A stretch of 64,000 nucleotides of DNA, taken from contig NZ_CP126260.1 in assembly GCF_003234365.2 (NCBI RefSeq), positions 620,001 through 684,000 on the forward strand, read 5' to 3'. The notes beneath the pieces are model-generated. The model was not told where the DNA came from and made no database searches. It was given only the letters and a program-made list of their open reading frames with translations. This document shows positions 17,550 through 25,188 of this stretch, in pieces. The first letter of the stretch is position 1, and every line of letters starts with the position of its first letter. The position numbers and the translations under genes were made by a program. This DNA comes from Curtobacterium sp. MCJR17_020 (GTDB lineage Bacteria > Actinomycetota > Actinomycetes > Actinomycetales > Microbacteriaceae).

Positions 17550-18251
17550 ATGAGCGACCGACCCACCGCACCCGGCCGGCCCACGGCGATCGTGACCGGC
17601 GGGACCAGCGGCATCGGACGCGCCGTCGTCGAGGAGCTCCGCCGGACCCACGAAGTGATCGCCGTCGGGCGTGACCGCGTGCGGCTCGACGAGGTCGGGG
17701 CGCTCGACCACGTCACCGCCGTGCAGCTCGACCTGACCGACGCCGCCGGGTTCCCGGCCTTCGCCGACTCGGTGCCGGAGCTCGACGTCCTGGTGCACAA
17801 CGCAGCGATCGTCGAACGCCTGCGTGTCGAGGACGCCCGCGCCGAGGACTGGCAGCGCGCCTTCGCCACCAACGTCATCGCGCCGGCCGAGCTCAGCCGG
17901 GTCTTCCTGCCGCACCTGCGCCGGGCCGCCGGGTCGGTCGTCGTGATCAGCTCGGGCGCCGCTCGACGGGCCGTGCCGAACAGCACCGTGTACTCCGCGT
18001 CGAAGCACGCGCTGCAGGCCGTCACCGACGGGCTCCGCCAGCAGGTCAGCGCCGACGGGATCCGGGTGAGCACCGTCGCGCCGGGACCGACCGACACCCC
18101 GCTCGCGCACACCGGCGACCGGTACGGTCCGGCCGACCCCGACGTGGTGCGGAGCGAACCGTCGACCGTCGCCTCGGCCGTGCGGTTCGTGATCGACGCC
18201 CCGCGGGACTCCCAGATCGCCGAACTGTGGGTGCGTCCGAGCGTCGAGTAG
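17550..18251 (+). CDS. SDR family oxidoreductase
   Basis: 233-aa classical short-chain dehydrogenase. The cofactor loop is TGGTSGIGRAVVEEL, the NAG-type motif is VHNAAIVE, the catalytic Ser lies in VVVISSGAARRA, and Tyr/Lys are in TVYSASKHALQ (YxxxK). It is short for the family, with the C-terminal part reduced after APGPTDTPLA, like the bacterial YdfG/Rv-type short SDRs. Substrate is not predictable. TAGCCT at 17538-17543 ends 6 bases before the ATG, so a leaderless message is likely, though a GGAGG also sits there. It converges on the SRAP gene with 16 bases between stops. Confidence 0.9.
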   Translation: MSDRPTAPGRPTAIVTGGTSGIGRAVVEELRRTHEVIAVGRDRVRLDEVGALDHVTAVQLDLTDAAGFPAFADSVPELDVLVHNAAIVERLRVEDARAEDWQRAFATNVIAPAELSRVFLPHLRRAAGSVVVISSGAARRAVPNSTVYSASKHALQAVTDGLRQQVSADGIRVSTVAPGPTDTPLAHTGDRYGPADPDVVRSEPSTVASAVRFVIDAPRDSQIAELWVRPSVE

Positions 18252-18267
18252 GGCGGCGTCTCGCTGG

Positions 18268-18999
18268 CTACGCCACTGGTTCGATGAGCTGCGGGCCGTC
18301 GTTCTTCACGCTGTTCACGGTGCGGGCGACCTCGTACTGCTCCAGGCCGGCCGCGACCGTCAGCGACTCGTGGTCGAGCAGGGCCAGCAGGTCGTCGGTC
18401 GGCAACTCGCCGCCGAGCCAGTCGTCGTAGCCATCGGGCGTCAGGAACGCCGGCATCCGGTCGTGCACCTCGCCCGGGGCAACGTGGGCGTCGCGCGTGA
18501 TGATCGCCAGCGACAGCCGCCACTTGTCCGGGTCGCCCTCGGGCTTGGTCGGGTCCGGCCAGGCGCTCACGACCCCGGCCATCGCCAGGGCACCGCCGGG
18601 CTCGTGCACGAAGTGGGGCTCCTTGCCGTCCTCGCGCACCACCCACTCGTAGTAGCCCTGCGCCGGCACGATGCAGCGGTTCGTCGCGAAGGCCCGCTTG
18701 AACATGCCGCTCGTCGCGACCGTCTCGATGCGGGCGTTGATCGGCTTCGGGCGCTGCTTCTGGAAGTCCTTCGCCCAACTCGGCACGAAGCCCCAGCTGA
18801 TCTGCGGCAGCTCGCGTTCGCCGTGCCGCTGGCGCACCGCGAACACGGGGTCGGTCGGGGCGACGTTCCAGCTCGGCACCAGGCCCGTCCCCACGACGCC
18901 GGTGTCCTGGTCGACGTGCTCGGTCCGGCCGGCGAGCTCACCGAGGAGCTCGGGCAACAGATCGGCCGTGGTGTCGGAGACGACGAACCTTCCACACAT
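18268..18999 (-). CDS. SOS response-associated peptidase / HMCES-type abasic-site protein (SRAP)
   Basis: 243 aa. Starts MCGRFVVSD, so Cys2 becomes the N-terminal nucleophile that forms the thiazolidine crosslink with abasic sites in single-stranded DNA in this family (YedK/HMCES). Other conserved parts are SWNVAPTD, PKPINARIETV, NRCIVPAQGYYEW (catalytic Glu) and HDRMPAFL (catalytic His). It acts in the cytoplasm in protection of stalled replication forks. Length is normal. Upstream on its strand CACACT lies 6 bases before the ATG, the same arrangement as at the VOC gene (42813), again hinting at leaderless expression. Confidence 0.93.
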   Translation of the reverse strand: MCGRFVVSDTTADLLPELLGELAGRTEHVDQDTGVVGTGLVPSWNVAPTDPVFAVRQRHGERELPQISWGFVPSWAKDFQKQRPKPINARIETVATSGMFKRAFATNRCIVPAQGYYEWVVREDGKEPHFVHEPGGALAMAGVVSAWPDPTKPEGDPDKWRLSLAIITRDAHVAPGEVHDRMPAFLTPDGYDDWLGGELPTDDLLALLDHESLTVAAGLEQYEVARTVNSVKNDGPQLIEPVA

Positions 19000-19057
19000 G
19001 CGCCCAGTGTGCTCCGTGCCCCCGACAGTCGCGCGGGCGGTGCTGTTCCCTTGTCCC

Positions 19058-19684
19058 TCACGAAGTCGGGCCGGCGGGGACCTCCAGCGGCTCGGCGGCC
19101 TCGGCGGCGACCCGCGCGCGTTCGGAGCGGCCGAGGCGGACGACGTACTCGACGAGCGACATCGGGGACAGCAGGATCCACGCGAAGGGGAGTACGTGAT
19201 CGAACCCGAGCAGCAGGCCGCCGGCGACCGCGGCGATTCCGGCGAGGGACACCGGGGTGACCCGCGCGAGCGTGCCGATCAGCCCGCGGCGGAGCAGGAC
19301 CGTGTCGGTGCGGACGGCCTCGCGGTCCTCTGGACGGACGGGGCGTGGCCGTCGCAGCAGGTAGGGCTGCACCGACCGCCGCACCGAGTTCTGCCACGAG
19401 GCCCGCACCTGCCGCCCGTTGATCGTCGCCGAGGGGTCCGGCGGGCGCCGCGTCGGGAAGCACGCGAACGTGAGCAGGCCCACGCCGGCCGCCAGCAGCA
19501 CGATGGCCGCCACGCTGCGGAGCGGAGGCTGTGCCGTCCAGCCGAGCCGGGCCTCCAGGACGAGCATGCCGACCAACGCGACCACGGCCGCTGCGCCGGA
19601 CCACCCTGCTGCGCGGCGGACACGACGTGGGTCCAGCGCGTCGTCGACGTGCCGGAAGAAGATCCGCCAACCGAGTGCGAACAC
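19058..19684 (-). CDS. Unknown membrane protein, downstream member of a related pair
   Basis: Not recognised. 208 aa with four likely transmembrane helices in two pairs (about residues 28-45, 57-75, 140-158, 163-180) around a basic central loop QNSVRRSVQPYLLRRPRPVRPEDREAV. It begins MFALGWRIFFRH, like the MFKIGWQVYRER of the gene just upstream, and the membrane layout is similar, so the two look like diverged duplicates. It starts 3 bases after the stop of that gene, so they are co-transcribed and may be coupled. No catalytic motif seen. Confidence 0.75.
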   Translation of the reverse strand: MFALGWRIFFRHVDDALDPRRVRRAAGWSGAAAVVALVGMLVLEARLGWTAQPPLRSVAAIVLLAAGVGLLTFACFPTRRPPDPSATINGRQVRASWQNSVRRSVQPYLLRRPRPVRPEDREAVRTDTVLLRRGLIGTLARVTPVSLAGIAAVAGGLLLGFDHVLPFAWILLSPMSLVEYVVRLGRSERARVAAEAAEPLEVPAGPTS

Positions 19685-19687
19685 GGG

Positions 19688-20380
19688 TCAGTCGCCCGGC
19701 AGCGAGAGCTTGCTGCCCTTCGGGGTGCCGGGCCGGCCGCGGGCGGGCGGTGCCGGCGGGACGGGCGGGAGGGCCTCGGCCTCGACGCGCAGCTGCTCCT
19801 GACGGCCGAGGGTGCGGATCCCCACGACGCCGGTGCCGCTCGAGATGACGAGCCACATGGACCACACACCGAGGAACACGATCATCCGGTCGCCGTCGAC
19901 GGGGGACGTGCAGACGAAGACCACCGTGCCGATGACGAGACCCACCCAGCTGGCGAACTGCAGGAACGAACGGGTGGCGAAGCGGACGATCTGGTCGCGG
20001 CTCTCCAGCAGACCGTGGAGCACGGCATCGCGGTGCTGCGGGTCCACCGCCGGAGGGTTCCTGCCGTAGTAACGTGCGATGGCCTCTTGCGTGCGCCAGC
20101 CGATGCCCGGGATCGGTGGGACGGCCCATCCCTTCGGGCCGACCGGCGTCATCGATGCGCCGAAGCACCCGAAGCCGGCGGCCACCACGACCGCGACGAC
20201 GACACCAGCGGGACCGGGAACGGGGTCGTCCAGGCGGTCCAGGAGCACGCCGACGAACAGCAGCACGACGAACGCGGTCGCCGCGACGATCGCGCCGACG
20301 AGCACCATGCGGCGGCGGATGCGCTCGCCGATGACCTCGGGCAGTCGCTCCCGGTACACCTGCCACCCGATCTTGAACAC
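19688..20380 (-). CDS. Unknown membrane protein, upstream member of a related pair
   Basis: Not recognised. 230 aa, four likely transmembrane helices (about 25-45, 60-78, 140-158, 165-185), a central hydrophilic stretch GIGWRTQEAIARYYGRNPPAVDPQHRDAVL, and a Pro-rich tail PPVPPAPPARGRPGTPKG. Its N terminus resembles that of the downstream gene at 19058-19684. ATG start; the 147-base upstream region to the divergent ohr gene holds only a GC hairpin (GCCTGGC at 20452 with GCCAGGC at 20464). Function cannot be inferred. Confidence 0.75.
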   Translation of the reverse strand: MFKIGWQVYRERLPEVIGERIRRRMVLVGAIVAATAFVVLLFVGVLLDRLDDPVPGPAGVVVAVVVAAGFGCFGASMTPVGPKGWAVPPIPGIGWRTQEAIARYYGRNPPAVDPQHRDAVLHGLLESRDQIVRFATRSFLQFASWVGLVIGTVVFVCTSPVDGDRMIVFLGVWSMWLVISSGTGVVGIRTLGRQEQLRVEAEALPPVPPAPPARGRPGTPKGSKLSLPGD

Positions 20381-20527
20381 GTGTCATGTCTACCCGGTTC
20401 GGAGTCGGCGTGCGTCAGAGTCGGCGGCGCCTGACACGCCCGGCGGCGCGCGCCTGGCCGCGCGCCAGGCCCCGGCACCCCGGGCACGCGCAGCACACGT
20501 CCAGGTGGGCGCGATGACCTCGGCTCC

Positions 20528-20953
20528 ATGAGTCTCGACATCGTCTACACCGCAGCCGCCCACGCCACCGGAGGCGGCCGCGACGGGCACGTCCGCAGCG
20601 AGGACGACCGGCTCGACCTGGACACCCGCCCGCCGAAGGAGATGGGCGGCAGCGGCGAGGGCACCAACCCCGAGCAGCTGTTCGCCGCCGGGTACGCCGC
20701 GTGCTTCCTCGGTGCACTGCACGCCGCGGGCAAGGAACTCGACCTCGACACCACCGGCGCCGAGGTCTCCGCCGAGGTCGGCATCGGCGGCACCGGCAAC
20801 GGCGCCTTCGGCCTGGCGGTCGAACTCGACGTGTACGCACCGGCCGCCCCGCAGGAGCAGCGCCAGCGCCTGGCCGAGCGCGCGCACGAGATCTGCCCGT
20901 ACTCGAACGCCACCCGCGGCAACATCACCGTCGCGCTGTCGATCGTCGACTAG
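20528..20953 (+). CDS. ohr: Organic hydroperoxide resistance protein (Ohr)
   Basis: 141-aa thiol peroxidase of the OsmC/Ohr superfamily that reduces organic and fatty-acid hydroperoxides with lipoylated partners. Diagnostic features are YTAAAHATGGGRDGHVRS, GTNPEQLFAAGYAACFLGAL with the peroxidatic Cys, and AHEICPYSNATRGNITVAL with the resolving Cys in the Ohr-specific CPYSNATRGN end. Length is normal (about 140). No OhrR regulator is adjacent. A frameshifted YchJ-like gene follows 9 bases later on the same strand. Confidence 0.95.
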   Translation: MSLDIVYTAAAHATGGGRDGHVRSEDDRLDLDTRPPKEMGGSGEGTNPEQLFAAGYAACFLGALHAAGKELDLDTTGAEVSAEVGIGGTGNGAFGLAVELDVYAPAAPQEQRQRLAERAHEICPYSNATRGNITVALSIVD

Positions 20954-20962
20954 CGTTCCGGC

Positions 20963-21348
20963 GTGGTCACCGACGAGACGCGCTGCCCCTGCCTGAGCGG
21001 CAACCCCTACGGCGAGTGCTGCGGCCCCTGCACCGCGGCGCGGCCGCGCCGACCGCGGAGCGCCTGATGCGCTCACGCTTCAGCGCGTTCGCGCTGGGAC
21101 TACCGGAGTACCTGCTGCTCACCTGGCACCCGCGCACCCGTCCGGCGGCCCTCGAGTTGGACGCGTCCCAGCGCTGGACCCGGTTGGACATCCTGACGAC
21201 GACCTCGGGAGGCCCGTTCGACTCCCGGGGCACGGTCGCGTTCCGCGCGTGGTGGCGTTCCGGCGACGACCGCGGGACGCTCGAGGAGACGAGCGAGTTC
21301 GTCCGCGAGCAGGGACGATGGTTCTACGTGGACGGCGTCGTCGCCTGA
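20963..21348 (+). pseudogene. YchJ/UPF0225-like zinc-binding (SEC-C) protein, apparently frameshifted
   Basis: From the GTG at 20963 the frame reads TRCPCLSGNPYGECCGP, the Cys-rich SEC-C start of YchJ-family proteins, then runs into stop within 36 codons. In the -1-shifted frame the expected sequence continues: LHRGAAAPTAERLMRSRFSAFALG...YLLLTWHPRTRP..., to the stop at 21348. The join falls in CCCC at 21025-21028; one more C would restore a single about 128-aa protein. This could be a real null mutation, a sequencing or assembly error in a homopolymer, or, less likely, recoding. Read as intact, it would be a small cytoplasmic metal-binding protein of unknown role. Confidence 0.75.
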
Positions 21349-21382
21349 CGGGTCCGCACCACGCCAGCTGACAGGAGTCGAC

Positions 21383-22336
21383 ATGCCCGCACGCGACCTC
21401 ACCCGCTTCGGCGACCGGACCACGGCCGCCGAGGTCGTCGACGGCCTCGACCTGACGGGACGCACGGCGATCGTCACCGGTGCCGCCTCCGGCATCGGGG
21501 TGGAGACCGCCCGAGCACTCGCCGGAGCCGGGGCGCGCGTGACGCTCGCCGTGCGGGACGTCGACGCCGGGCGCCGGGTCGCGGACGACATCGCCCGGTC
21601 GACGGGGACGGACGCACCGGCCGTCGTCGAACTGCACCTGGACCGTCCGGGCTCCGTCGAGGCGTTCACCGCAGCGTGGTCGGGGCCGCTCGACGTGCTC
21701 GTCGCCAACGCCGGCATCATGGACGCGCCCGAGTCGTACACGCCCGCCGGGTGGGAGTCGCAGTTCGCGACCAACCACCTCGGCCACTTCGCCCTCGCGC
21801 TCGGGCTGCACGACGCCCTGGCCGCTTCGGGTTCGGCCCGCATCGTCTCGGTGTCGTCGAGCGGTCACGGCGGTTCGCCCGTCGTGTTCGACGACCTGTT
21901 CTTCCGCCGGCGTCCCTACGAGCCCGGCCTCGCCTACGGCCAGTCGAAGACCGCCAACGTGCTGTTCGCCGTCGCTGCCGGCCGGCGGTGGGCCGCCGAC
22001 GGCATCACCGCGAACGCCCTGATGCCCGGCGGGATCTGGACCGGGCTGCAGAAGCACTGGGACCCGGAGGTCCTCGCCGCCACGAAGATCGCCGCCGCCG
22101 ACGCCGTGAAGACACCGGAGCAGGGAGCTGCGACCTCGGTCCTGCTCGCCACCGCACCGGAACTCGACGGCGTCACGGGCCGCTACTTCGAGGACTGCCA
22201 CGAAGCCGCGGTGGTGGAGCGGATCGAGGACGGCCTGCACGGCGTGCTGCCCTGGGCGCTCGATCCGGACCAGGCCGACCGGTTGTGGGACGTGTCCGTC
22301 GCCCTGCTCGATGCCGAGGCGCGGTCCCGCGGCTGA
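21383..22336 (+). CDS. SDR family oxidoreductase (retinol-dehydrogenase-like)
   Basis: 317-aa short-chain dehydrogenase. Cofactor motif TGAASGIGVETARAL, then VANAGIMDAPES, ATNHLGHFALALGL, catalytic Ser in IVSVSSSGHGG, and Tyr/Lys in LAYGQSKTANVLFA (YxxxK). The HLGHF motif and length place it with the WWOX/retinol-dehydrogenase-like group common in actinobacteria, usually of unknown substrate. ATG at 21383 has a GACAGGAG RBS. Convergent with aroE. Confidence 0.9.
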   Translation: MPARDLTRFGDRTTAAEVVDGLDLTGRTAIVTGAASGIGVETARALAGAGARVTLAVRDVDAGRRVADDIARSTGTDAPAVVELHLDRPGSVEAFTAAWSGPLDVLVANAGIMDAPESYTPAGWESQFATNHLGHFALALGLHDALAASGSARIVSVSSSGHGGSPVVFDDLFFRRRPYEPGLAYGQSKTANVLFAVAAGRRWAADGITANALMPGGIWTGLQKHWDPEVLAATKIAAADAVKTPEQGAATSVLLATAPELDGVTGRYFEDCHEAAVVERIEDGLHGVLPWALDPDQADRLWDVSVALLDAEARSRG

Positions 22337-22365
22337 CCGCGGGTCGCCGGTGTCGTCGTCGTCGG

Positions 22366-23238
22366 CTAGCTGCTGATGACGGCGGGCAGGCCGACAGCCG
22401 TGCGCATCGCGCGACGGACGGCGGCCTCGTCGGGCAGCAGCTCGTCCTCGTCGCCGGTCAGGAAGAAGCGGATCTGGCCGATGGCCTGCTCGGTGAGCAT
22501 GTCGAGGCCGTTCAGCACCCGGCCGCCGGCGCCGGCCCAGCGCGACGCGACGGCGGTCGGCCACGGTTCGTAGGCGACGTCGAACAGCACGGCGTCCGAC
22601 CCCGACGGCACCAGCTCGAGCGGGTCGGCCGCGCCGCCGGGCAGCGTCGACAGGACGAACCCGTGGTGGGTGCCGGGCAGGTCGGTGAGTGGCAGGACCT
22701 CGAGCGAGACGCCGAGCCGCACGGCCAGCTCCACGAGCGACCCGGCCTTCGCGGTGTCGCGCAGGAACACCCGCACGAGCGACGCCCCGAGCCGCACGGC
22801 CGCGGTCAGGGCGCTCGCCGCGGTCGCGCCACCGCCCAGGATCGTGGCCTCCCCAGGCAGGTGCCCGAGGGCCTCGACCGGTCGGACGAGCCCCTGGACG
22901 TCGGTGTTGGCGCCCGCGCGGACGATGCTGTCGCCCTCGTGGCGGAACGCGACCGTGTTGGCGACCCCGAGCTCATCGACCAACGGGGTCGTGCGGTCGA
23001 GGAGCGGCAGCACCTCGCGCTTGAGCGGCATCGTGAGACTCAGCCCGCGCCATCCGGGACCCAGCCCCGCGACGAACGCGTCGAGCCCGCCGGACGCGAC
23101 CTCGTGCCTCCCGTACGACCACCCCAACCCGAGCGCGTCGTAGGCCGCTTCGTGGAGCGTGGGGGAGAGCGAATGCGCGATGGGGGAGCCGAGCACCGCG
23201 AGGCGCGTGCGGTCTGGATCTGGTACGGCCACGATCAC
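22366..23238 (-). CDS. aroE: Shikimate 5-dehydrogenase
   Basis: 290 aa. NADPH-dependent reduction of 3-dehydroshikimate in aromatic amino-acid synthesis. Substrate-binding GSPIAHSLSPTLHEAAY at the N terminus, the catalytic Lys in LTMPLKREVL, the Asp in GANTDVQG, the nucleotide loop ILGGGATAASAL and the C-terminal GLDMLTEQAIGQIRFF fit AroE. The GTG at 23238 opens the longest frame, but TAGGCT at 23241-23246 (this strand) lies 8 bases before the second GTG (23232), so translation may start there on a leaderless mRNA. Its promoter region is back-to-back with the iron-binding lipoprotein gene. Confidence 0.92.
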   Translation of the reverse strand: MIVAVPDPDRTRLAVLGSPIAHSLSPTLHEAAYDALGLGWSYGRHEVASGGLDAFVAGLGPGWRGLSLTMPLKREVLPLLDRTTPLVDELGVANTVAFRHEGDSIVRAGANTDVQGLVRPVEALGHLPGEATILGGGATAASALTAAVRLGASLVRVFLRDTAKAGSLVELAVRLGVSLEVLPLTDLPGTHHGFVLSTLPGGAADPLELVPSGSDAVLFDVAYEPWPTAVASRWAGAGGRVLNGLDMLTEQAIGQIRFFLTGDEDELLPDEAAVRRAMRTAVGLPAVISS

Positions 23239-23271
23239 CCAGCCTATCCAGCTGATTTCCTGTACGCGCCG

Positions 23272-23290
23272 TTAGGTTAGGCTACCCTTC
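23272..23290 (+). promoter_or_regulatory. DtxR/IdeR-type iron box overlapping promoter and start
   Basis: TTAGGTTAGGCTACCCTTC matches the DtxR/IdeR consensus TTAGGTTAGGCTAACCTAA at 15 of 19 positions, perfectly in the left 13. It abuts the GTG start codon at 23291 and contains the probable -10 TAGGCT (23278-23283), so the bound, iron-loaded repressor would cover RNA polymerase's site directly. Confidence 0.85.
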
Positions 23291-24295
23291 GTGATCCGCT
23301 CATCCCTTCGTCTCCGACGTGTCCTCGCCGCTGCGGGTGCCGTCGTCGCAGCCTCCCTCGTCCTCGCCGGCTGTGCCTCCGGCTCCAGCTCGTCCGAGTC
23401 GTCCTCGGCATCGTCGTCCGACGGTGCCTTCCCGGTGTCCATCACGACCGGCCTCGGCACCACGACGATCGACTCGCAGCCGAAGCGCGTCGTCGCACTC
23501 GGCTGGGGCGACGCCGAGACCGCGCTCGAGCTCGGCGTGCAGCCGGTCGGCGCGAGCGACTGGCTCGCCTTCGGTGGCGACGGTGTCGGCCCGTGGCTGA
23601 AGGACGCGTACACGAAGTCGCCGAAGATCATCCAGACGCTCGAGCCGAGCTACGAGGACATCCTCAAGCTCAACCCCGACCTGATCCTCGACGTGAAGTC
23701 ATCGGGCGACAAGGACCGCTACGACAAGCTGTCCGCGATCGCGCCGACCGTCGCGATCCCGAAGGGTGGCGAGAACTACCTCGCCTCGACCGAGCAGCAG
23801 ACCACGATGATCGCGAAGGCGCTCGGCAAGGAGTCAGAGGGCAAGAAGCTGCTCTCCGACCTCGACGACGCCTACGCCGCGGCGCGCAAGGCCCACCCGG
23901 ACTTCGAGGGCAAGACCGCCGTCGTCGGTGCGTACAGCTCCGAGGGCTTCGGGGCGTACGCCTCCACCGACAGCCGCTCGTCGTTCATGAAGAACCTCGG
24001 GTTCACGATCCCGTCGGCCATCGACAAGGAAGCCGGCAAGGCGTTCTCCGTCACGCTGTCCGACGAGAACCTCGACCTGCTCGACGCCGACCTGACGCTG
24101 ATCCTGCCGATCTACGTCGACGCGTCGAAGGCCGAGTCGGACCCGCTGTTCCAGAAGGTGCCGTCGGTCGAGGCCGGTCATTACATCGTCTTCGACGACA
24201 AGGACGTGTCGTCGGCGTTCTCGATGGGCACCACCGCTGCGATCGAGTGGGCGCTCGACAAGCTGCCGGCGCAGTTCGAGGACAAGCTCGGCTGA
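23291..24295 (+). CDS. Iron-siderophore ABC transporter substrate-binding lipoprotein
   Basis: 334 aa. Lipoprotein signal MIRSSLRLRRVLAAAG... with lipobox LAGC near residue 28, a Ser-rich linker, then a FecB/FepB-type two-lobe binding fold: KRVVALGWGDAETALELGVQPVG, EPSYEDILKLNPDLILDVK, and late GTTAAIEWALDKLPAQF. It would capture a ferric siderophore outside the membrane. The GTG start has no RBS and sits 7 bases after the -10 inside the iron box, so the mRNA is probably leaderless and iron-repressed. No permease or ATPase gene is adjacent; those must be elsewhere. Confidence 0.92.
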   Translation: MIRSSLRLRRVLAAAGAVVAASLVLAGCASGSSSSESSSASSSDGAFPVSITTGLGTTTIDSQPKRVVALGWGDAETALELGVQPVGASDWLAFGGDGVGPWLKDAYTKSPKIIQTLEPSYEDILKLNPDLILDVKSSGDKDRYDKLSAIAPTVAIPKGGENYLASTEQQTTMIAKALGKESEGKKLLSDLDDAYAAARKAHPDFEGKTAVVGAYSSEGFGAYASTDSRSSFMKNLGFTIPSAIDKEAGKAFSVTLSDENLDLLDADLTLILPIYVDASKAESDPLFQKVPSVEAGHYIVFDDKDVSSAFSMGTTAAIEWALDKLPAQFEDKLG

Positions 24296-24316
24296 CCTGG
24301 CCTGTCTTCACCCGCG

Positions 24317-24362
24317 AAAGCGACAGGGTGCCGCCGATGTTCGGCGGCACCCTGTCGCTTTT
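24317..24362 (+). terminator. Strong rho-independent terminator
   Basis: A 21-base arm at 24317-24337 and its near-perfect complement at 24341-24362 with a TGT loop, ending in CTTTT. It closes the iron lipoprotein gene and separates it from the convergent DUF1304 gene. Confidence 0.9.
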
Positions 24363-24399
24363 GCGTGGTGTTCGGGGCTGACGGTGTGGTCGGGACGGC

Positions 24400-24804
24400 T
24401 CAGACGGGGAAGCTCGAGCCGAGCAGCGCGAAGAGCAGCGCGATCAGCGGGAGCGTGCCCTGCTTGAACGCCGAGTTGAGGTACTTGCGGCCGGAGCCGA
24501 CCAGGATCACCGCGGCGCCGAGCATGCTCGCGGTCGAGAACACGACGAGGGTCCAGCCGGTCGCGGTGTTGCCCGCCAGCACCAGCGCGACACCGAGGAT
24601 CGCCCCGATCGCCAGGAACAGGTTGTAGAACCCCTGGTTGAACGCCAGGGAGCGGGTCGCGTCGGCCTCGGTCTCGGTCGCGATGCCGAACACCTTGCGG
24701 GCGCGTGGACTCGTCCAGATGATGGATTCGAGGAACCAGATGTACACGTGGACGAGGCCAGCGAGGACCGCACACACGCCCGAGATCACGAGCAAGACCG
24801 ACAT
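24400..24804 (-). CDS. DUF1304 family membrane protein
   Basis: 134 aa with four transmembrane helices, the typical size and layout of DUF1304: LAGLVHVYIWFLESIIWTSP, AFNQGFYNLFLAIGAILG, VVFSTASMLGAAVILVG and TLPLIALLFALLG. The NQGFYN motif is family-characteristic. Function is unknown. The ATG at 24804 is taken because GAGAAT lies 6 bases before it (leaderless pattern) and the longer frame from 25161 runs antisense through the chorismate mutase gene. Confidence 0.85.
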   Translation of the reverse strand: MSVLLVISGVCAVLAGLVHVYIWFLESIIWTSPRARKVFGIATETEADATRSLAFNQGFYNLFLAIGAILGVALVLAGNTATGWTLVVFSTASMLGAAVILVGSGRKYLNSAFKQGTLPLIALLFALLGSSFPV

Positions 24805-24864
24805 GTGCTCATTCTCGCAGGCGTCGGCGGGGTTCGGCTGCGCGTCCGCCAGTAGGCTCGGGGC

Positions 24865-25188
24865 ATGAGCGACGACGTCACCCCGCCCGAGCCCGAAGCG
24901 ACGGCTGTCGCCGAACTCCGGAGCATCCGGCAGAGCATCGACAACATCGACGCCGCCGTCATCCACATGCTCGCCGAGCGCTTCAAGTACACGCAGCGAG
25001 TGGGGCACCTGAAGGCCGAATCGGGCATGCCCGCCGCTGACCCAGACCGCGAACAGGTCCAGGTCGCACGGCTCCGGAGCCTCGCCGCCGAGGCGCACCT
25101 CGACCCCGCCTTCGCCGAGAAGTTCCTCAACTTCATCGTCGCCGAGGTCATCCACCACCACGAGCGCATCGCCGGACGCGACGAATGA
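24865..25188 (+). CDS. Chorismate mutase (AroQ type)
   Basis: 107-aa, all-helical AroQ-fold protein converting chorismate to prephenate. Typical helix-1 sequence RSIRQSIDNIDAAVIHMLAERFKYTQRVGHLKAE carries the conserved Arg/Lys of the active site, and the C-terminal helix FAEKFLNFIVAEVIHHHERI closes the fold. It has no signal peptide and no fused domain. TAGGCT at 24853-24858 ends 6 bases before the ATG (leaderless). Its stop overlaps the ATG of the lactonase-type gene (ATGA), and aroE is 1.6 kb away, a loose aromatic-pathway grouping. Confidence 0.92.
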   Translation: MSDDVTPPEPEATAVAELRSIRQSIDNIDAAVIHMLAERFKYTQRVGHLKAESGMPAADPDREQVQVARLRSLAAEAHLDPAFAEKFLNFIVAEVIHHHERIAGRDE

